Below, piece after piece: positions 6,199 through 10,229 of a stretch of DNA of 10,229 bases. A program made the position numbers and the translations under genes. The notes under the pieces are model-generated. The model saw only the letters and a program-made list of their open reading frames with translations. It was not told where the DNA came from and made no database searches. Origin of the DNA: Gemmatimonadales bacterium (GTDB lineage Bacteria; Gemmatimonadota; Gemmatimonadetes; Gemmatimonadales; GWC2-71-9); the NCBI GenBank assembly GCA_025929805.1, contig JAICPP010000114.1, positions 1 through 10,229 on the forward strand, read 5' to 3'. Positions within the stretch are counted from its first letter, which is position 1. Each line of letters begins with the position of its first letter.

Positions 6199-8670
6199 TT
6201 AGGCCTGGGTTCCGGTCAGCGCCCGGAAGACCAGCCGTTCGCCGTCGGGCGCAACATCGACCTCGATCTCGTCCCCCCGGCCGAACTCGCCCATCAGGAT
6301 CTTCTCGCTGAGAGGATCCTCGATATAGCGCTGGATGGAGCGCTTCAAGGGTCGCGCGCCATAGTTCTGGTCGTACCCGTGTTCGACCAGGAAGTCGGTT
6401 GCGGCGGGCGTGAGCTTGACCTCGTCGCCCAGGCGCCGCTGCACTTCGCGCAGGAGGATGGTGACGATCTGCGCAATGTGGTCCTTGGCCAGCGGGTGGA
6501 AGACGATCACATCGTCGAGCCGGTTCAGGAACTCCGGATTGAAGGTCTTGTTCATCTCGTCCTTGACCGTCTCCTGCATCTTCTCGAAGCTCGCCCCTGC
6601 ATCGCCGCCGTGGAACCCGAGCGCCTTACCCTTCATGATGTCGCGGGCGCCGACGTTGGAGGTCATGATCACGACCGTGTTCTTGAAGTCGATGACCCGG
6701 CCGTAATTGTCGGTAAGGTGTCCCTCATCCAGCACCTGGAGCAGGATGTTGAAGACATCGGGGTGCGCCTTCTCGATTTCGTCCAGCAGGACCACCGAGT
6801 ACGGCTTCCGGCGCACCGCCTTCGTCAGGGTGCCGGAATCCTCATAGCCCACATAGCCCGGAGGAGCGCCGATCAGCCGTGACACCGAGAACTTCTCCAT
6901 GTACTCGGACATGTCGACTCGGATCAGGGCCGAGGCATCGGCAAAGAGGAACTTGGCCAGTGCCCGGGCCAGCTCCGTCTTCCCGACACCAGTGGGACCG
7001 GAGAAAATAAACGAGCCGATCGGACGGTTGGGGTCCTTGAGGCCGGCGCGCGACCGGCGAATGGCCCGCGACACCGCCTTGATGGCTTCGTCCTGACCGA
7101 CCACCGAGCCGTGCAGCTCTTCCTCCATGCGCATCAGACGCGCGGTCTCTGCTTCCTGCAAGCGAGTGACCGGGATCCCAGTCCAGCGCGAGACGATGAA
7201 GGCGATCGCCTCCTCGTCGATAACAGGACGTCGAGTCTGCCGCTCGCGCTCCCACTCCTCATTCTTGAGCCGGATCTGGTTCTGCAGATCCCGCTCCTGG
7301 TCCCGCAGTGAGGCCGCGCGCTCGAAGTTCTGATCGCGGACGGCGTCCTCCTTCTGGACGTTCACCTTTTCCAATGCGGTCTTCAGCTCCGCGACCTCTG
7401 CGGGGGGTACCTGCGACGCCAGGCGCGCCCGGGCGCCGGCCTCATCGATGACGTCGATTGCCTTATCGGGAAGGAATCGATCGGTGATGTAGCGCTCCGA
7501 CAGCTCGGCCGCCGCGCTCAAGGTGGCGTCCGGAATGCTGATCCGGTGGTGGTCTTCGTATTTCTTGCGCAGACCCTTGAGGATCTCGACGGTTTCGCCC
7601 ACCGTGGGGGGCTCCACCACGACCGTCTGGAACCGGCGCTCCAGAGCGCCATCCTTCTCGATGTACTTCCGGTATTCATTCAACGTAGAAGCGCCCACGC
7701 ACTGCAGCTCGCCGCGAGCGAGCGCGGGCTTCAGCATGTTGGAGGCATCGATGGCCCCCTCCGCTGCTCCGGCGCCCACCAGCGTGTGCAGCTCATCGAT
7801 GAAGAGGATGATCTGCTTGTTCTGGGCGATCTCGTTCATGACCGCCTTGAGTCGCTCCTCGAACTGGCCCCGATACTTGGTGCCCGCGATGACCGCCGCC
7901 ATGTCCAGAGACAGGACCCGGTGGTCGCGCAAGACGTCCGGGCATAGACCGTTGGCAATGAGCAGCGCCAGACCCTCGACAATGGCGGTCTTGCCCACGC
8001 CCGGCTCCCCGATGAGCACCGGATTGTTCTTCTTGCGCCGGGCCAGGATCTCCATGACCCGCTCGATCTCCTTGGCCCGTCCGATGGTGGGATCGAGCTG
8101 GCCTTCCGCGGCGAGCTGGGTCAGATCGCGACAGAAGTGGTCGAGCGCCGGGGTCTTGGATTTCTTTTCCGACTTGGGCGTGGCGCTGGGCTGGCTGCTG
8201 CCGCTGCCGGCCGACGCCTGGGGCATGTCACTCCCCAGCAGCCGCAGGGTCTCGGCCCGAGACTGCTCGAGATTGACGCCGGCGTCGGTCAGTACCTGCG
8301 CCGCGATCCCCTTCTCCTCTCGCAGCAGCCCGAGCAACAGGTGCTCAGTCCCCACGTAGGAGTGATTGAGCTCGCGCGCTTCGGTCATGGCCAGCTCGAG
8401 CACCTTCTTGGCCCGGGAGGTGTACGGAAGGTCCGGACCGGCGGCCGCGGCCGCTTTGCCCTTCTTTACGGTTTCCTCGATCTTCTGCTGGATATCCTCG
8501 AGATCGACGTTCAGGTTGGTGAGGACTGCCGCCGCTACCCCCTCACCCTCGCGGATCAGGCCCAGGAGGATGTGCTCCGTCCCCACGTATTCGTGATGCA
8601 GGCGGGCCGCCTCCTCGCGAGCCATCTGCAGGACTTTGCGGACACGATCAGTAAAGTTGTATCCGTTCAT
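6199..8670 (-). CDS. clpC: ClpC-type AAA+ unfoldase (Hsp100), ClpP partner
   Basis: A hexameric cytoplasmic ATPase that unfolds substrates and feeds them to ClpP. The 823-aa protein has two N-terminal Clp repeats (about 5-70 and 83-145) containing YVGTEHILLGL and YVGTEHLLLGL. Their glutamates, Glu32 and Glu109, match the B. subtilis ClpC phospho-arginine receptors Glu32 and Glu106. A low-complexity linker (150-175) leads to AAA-1 with Walker A GEPGVGKT (221-228) and Walker B IILFIDE (287-293). The middle domain with a UVR-like segment (about 430-466) distinguishes ClpC from ClpA and ClpB. AAA-2 has Walker A GPTGVGKT (558-565) and Walker B VVLLDE (626-631). LGF at 684-686 is the ClpP-docking loop. 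The ATG at 8670 has AGGG at 8681-8678 with 7 nt spacing. It follows mcsB by 40 bp, as in the Firmicutes mcsA-mcsB-clpC operon. Confidence 0.97.
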   Translation of the reverse strand: MNGYNFTDRVRKVLQMAREEAARLHHEYVGTEHILLGLIREGEGVAAAVLTNLNVDLEDIQQKIEETVKKGKAAAAAGPDLPYTSRAKKVLELAMTEARELNHSYVGTEHLLLGLLREEKGIAAQVLTDAGVNLEQSRAETLRLLGSDMPQASAGSGSSQPSATPKSEKKSKTPALDHFCRDLTQLAAEGQLDPTIGRAKEIERVMEILARRKKNNPVLIGEPGVGKTAIVEGLALLIANGLCPDVLRDHRVLSLDMAAVIAGTKYRGQFEERLKAVMNEIAQNKQIILFIDELHTLVGAGAAEGAIDASNMLKPALARGELQCVGASTLNEYRKYIEKDGALERRFQTVVVEPPTVGETVEILKGLRKKYEDHHRISIPDATLSAAAELSERYITDRFLPDKAIDVIDEAGARARLASQVPPAEVAELKTALEKVNVQKEDAVRDQNFERAASLRDQERDLQNQIRLKNEEWERERQTRRPVIDEEAIAFIVSRWTGIPVTRLQEAETARLMRMEEELHGSVVGQDEAIKAVSRAIRRSRAGLKDPNRPIGSFIFSGPTGVGKTELARALAKFLFADASALIRVDMSEYMEKFSVSRLIGAPPGYVGYEDSGTLTKAVRRKPYSVVLLDEIEKAHPDVFNILLQVLDEGHLTDNYGRVIDFKNTVVIMTSNVGARDIMKGKALGFHGGDAGASFEKMQETVKDEMNKTFNPEFLNRLDDVIVFHPLAKDHIAQIVTILLREVQRRLGDEVKLTPAATDFLVEHGYDQNYGARPLKRSIQRYIEDPLSEKILMGEFGRGDEIEVDVAPDGERLVFRALTGTQA

Positions 8671-8710
8671 CTCGGTACCCTACGTAGCTCCGAAGCTCTG
8701 CCGTTGCGGC

Positions 8711-9793
8711 TCATCCGCGACGTCCCACTTCGGATTCCAACACTTTGCGCACGAACTGTGCCCGCCGGACTGGCAGCTCTGGATCGTTGGGAGCCACGCC
8801 TTCGGCCACCGCCAGATGAGCCGGTTGGGTATACACCAACAACTTGTTGAGCGTATACATGCCCACATCGGGGATCAGGCTCACTCCTACCCCCAGGCGC
8901 ACTCCGCTCAACAGGTTCATCGCCTCTTCGAACGACAGGGCTCGTGCATAACGAAGCAACCCGTAGGCCCGCCAAACCTTGTCTTCGATGATGGCCGGAG
9001 CATCGCGCAGCAGCACCTGCCGAGCCTGCTCCTCATAGTCCACGACCTGCCTGACCATTTTGCCAAGGTGGTCGAGCAGTTCATACTCGGAACTACCGAG
9101 AGTGGTCTGGTTGGACAGTTGGAAGAAGTTGCCGACGACCTCGCTGCCCTCCCCATAGAGGCCGCGAAAGGTCAGTCCAACCTGCGCCAGGCCCTGTAGC
9201 ACCTTGGTGATTTCCTTAGTCAACACCAGGCCGGGAAGATGGATCAGAACCGAGGCCCGAAGCCCGGTGCCAACGTTGGTCGGACAGGAGGTAAGGTAAC
9301 CAAACTCAGAGTGAAATGCGAATGCAAGTCGTTGTCCCAGTTCGGCGTCCAGCCGGTCGACTTCGGCGTACGCGGCGTCCAGCGCAAAGCCGGAGTGAAG
9401 ACCCTGAAGCCGGAGGTGGTCCTCCTCGTTCAGCATGACTCCGAGCCGATCCTGCACCAGTACGGAGGCACCCGAGCGCACCCGCCCGTCCGCATCCAGG
9501 CCAGCCAGTTCCTTGCTGACCAGGTGTCGCTCATGGAGGAGCTGCCGGTCGGTTCGCTCCATCCGGTCCAACCGGAACTTGATGGCTCGCCGAAGCAGCA
9601 CGGTATCGCGGGCGGCGGCCTCGACCGAGTCGAGGATGTCCTCTCGTTCGGTCTCTGAGTTGCGTCCCTGGAACACGCGCCCGGCCAGATTACGCGCCAG
9701 CCGGATCCGGGTGGAGAGCACGAGATGGCTGGACGGCCCGCTGGCGTCGAGCCACCCGACACCTCCATCGGTAAGCAAGCTGAGATCGATCAT
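8711..9793 (-). CDS. mcsB: Protein-arginine kinase McsB
   Basis: A phosphagen-kinase-fold enzyme that phosphorylates arginine side chains on proteins, marking them for ClpCP. The 360-aa length fits the family. Visible motifs are STRIRLARN (27-35, phosphate-binding arginines), MLNEEDHLR (120-128, substrate-side acidic residues), GYLTSCPTNVGTGLRA (165-180, with the active-site Cys170) and GLYGEGSE (211-218). A helical C-terminal domain follows, with ALSFEEAMNLLSGVRLG at 285-301. Near the C-terminus, where Firmicutes McsB carries the phospho-arginine-sensing RDxxRA motif, this protein has LPVRRA (340-345): Arg-Ala is kept but the Arg-Asp pair is not. The ATG at 9793-9791 overlaps the mcsA stop as ATGA, implying coupled translation with its activator. 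True arginine-phosphagen kinases are excluded by the McsB-type motifs and by the context. Confidence 0.95.
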   Translation of the reverse strand: MIDLSLLTDGGVGWLDASGPSSHLVLSTRIRLARNLAGRVFQGRNSETEREDILDSVEAAARDTVLLRRAIKFRLDRMERTDRQLLHERHLVSKELAGLDADGRVRSGASVLVQDRLGVMLNEEDHLRLQGLHSGFALDAAYAEVDRLDAELGQRLAFAFHSEFGYLTSCPTNVGTGLRASVLIHLPGLVLTKEITKVLQGLAQVGLTFRGLYGEGSEVVGNFFQLSNQTTLGSSEYELLDHLGKMVRQVVDYEEQARQVLLRDAPAIIEDKVWRAYGLLRYARALSFEEAMNLLSGVRLGVGVSLIPDVGMYTLNKLLVYTQPAHLAVAEGVAPNDPELPVRRAQFVRKVLESEVGRRG

Positions 9794-10229
9794 TCCAGCA
9801 CCCGAAGTCTATCCCGGAGCTCGGCGGCCAGCTCGAAGTTCTCGGTCTCGACCGCCAATCGGAGCTGCTCCCTCAGCTCGGCGGCCTGCCGTCGCTCCGC
9901 CGGCGCAGTGGGTTCGTGATCGGTATAACGCTCACCCATGTGATGAGTAGACCCATGCAGTCGCCGGAGCAGATCGCGCAGCGGAACCTCGAAGGCTCGG
10001 TAGCAATCGGGGCACCCAAGACGCCCGCTATCGCGAAAATCCTGCAATGAGCCGCCACACCGGGGGCAGTTGTCGCCCGTCCGGGGTGCGGGTGCCTGCT
10101 CCGGCAGCTCCTGGCCCATTGCCGCCAGAAACGTCCCCAGCGGCGTCTTGGGCAGTGAGCCCGGGCTTTCCACTCCCTTTTCCGCGGCGCAGCGCTCGCA
10201 GAGATGCAAGGTGGTGACCTGCTCGTTGA
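9790..10229 (-). CDS. mcsA: McsA-like zinc-finger/UVR protein, activator of McsB (5' end outside window)
   Basis: The frame is open to the right edge with no stop, so the N-terminus is missing; 145 residues are visible. A TTG codon at 10209-10207 could be read as a start, but the residues before it (NEQVTT) continue the usual McsA pattern leading into LHLCERCAAEKG, so it is treated as internal. Visible parts in order are the second half of the first zinc finger (Cys10, Cys13), a linker, a second four-cysteine finger (CPRC at 54-57, CPDC at 72-75, with RLGCPDCYRAFE), and a C-terminal UVR motif (about 114-145, LREQLRLAVETENFELAAEL). In B. subtilis McsA binds and activates McsB and links it to ClpC. 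UVR segments also occur in UvrB, UvrC and ClpC; the fingers and the neighbouring mcsB and clpC decide the call. Confidence 0.92.
   Translation of the reverse strand, partial: NEQVTTLHLCERCAAEKGVESPGSLPKTPLGTFLAAMGQELPEQAPAPRTGDNCPRCGGSLQDFRDSGRLGCPDCYRAFEVPLRDLLRRLHGSTHHMGERYTDHEPTAPAERRQAAELREQLRLAVETENFELAAELRDRLRVLE

Noticed and set aside
7523..8359. 278-codon open frame on the plus strand
   Set aside because: Antisense to clpC; Ser/Arg-rich translation typical of a shadow of a conserved high-GC gene.
8671..8710. Small palindromes (TACGTA, GGTACC, AGCT pair) in the mcsB-clpC gap as operator or promoter
   Set aside because: Each is only 4-6 bp, no CtsR-like box or convincing -35/-10 pair is visible, and the gap mainly holds the clpC ribosome binding site.
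10207..10209. TTG as start of mcsA
   Set aside because: The frame stays open to the window edge and the preceding residues fit McsA's zinc-finger region, whose first cysteine pair would otherwise be missing.

Overview
The window is one uninterrupted minus-strand gene block. It reads from about 10229 down to 1 and is high in GC, with no RNA gene, mobile element or CRISPR array that I can see. The combination suggests a diderm, LPS-making bacterium outside the Proteobacteria, most likely Gemmatimonadota or a relative. The reasons are that lipid A genes and BamA/Skp sit beside a McsA-McsB-ClpC module best known from Firmicutes, and that LpxC is fused to FabZ, an arrangement known from Bacteroidota and some other diderm phyla. 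This placement is inferred from gene content and base composition only.

Layout in transcription order: (1) mcsA (5' end cut by the window edge), mcsB and clpC form a protein-quality-control module in which McsB phosphorylates arginines and ClpC unfolds the marked proteins for ClpP. (2) After a 50-bp gap holding a perfect 14-bp hairpin comes bamA, the outer-membrane protein insertase, then a Skp/OmpH periplasmic chaperone. (3) The lipid A genes follow with almost no spacing: lpxD, an lpxC-fabZ fusion, and lpxA. (4) The block runs off the left edge into the first 39 codons of a Gfo/Idh/MocA-type oxidoreductase gene.

The genes are tightly packed. mcsA/mcsB overlap as ATGA, lpxC-fabZ/lpxA and lpxA/oxidoreductase each overlap as GTGA, and lpxD/lpxC overlap by 8 nt. 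lpxD, lpxC-fabZ, lpxA and the oxidoreductase all start with GTG, whereas mcsB, clpC, bamA and skp start with ATG. Translational coupling along the lipid A part is therefore likely.

The points most worth a second look are: the arginine-kinase/ClpC module leading directly into envelope biogenesis; the compact LpxC-FabZ fusion, which has a well-spaced Shine-Dalgarno and ATG exactly at the FabZ domain boundary; the Gfo/Idh/MocA gene next to lpxA, which could mean a modified (GlcN3N-type) lipid A; and a McsB whose C-terminal phospho-arginine-sensing motif looks degenerate while the ClpC phospho-arginine receptor glutamates are intact.
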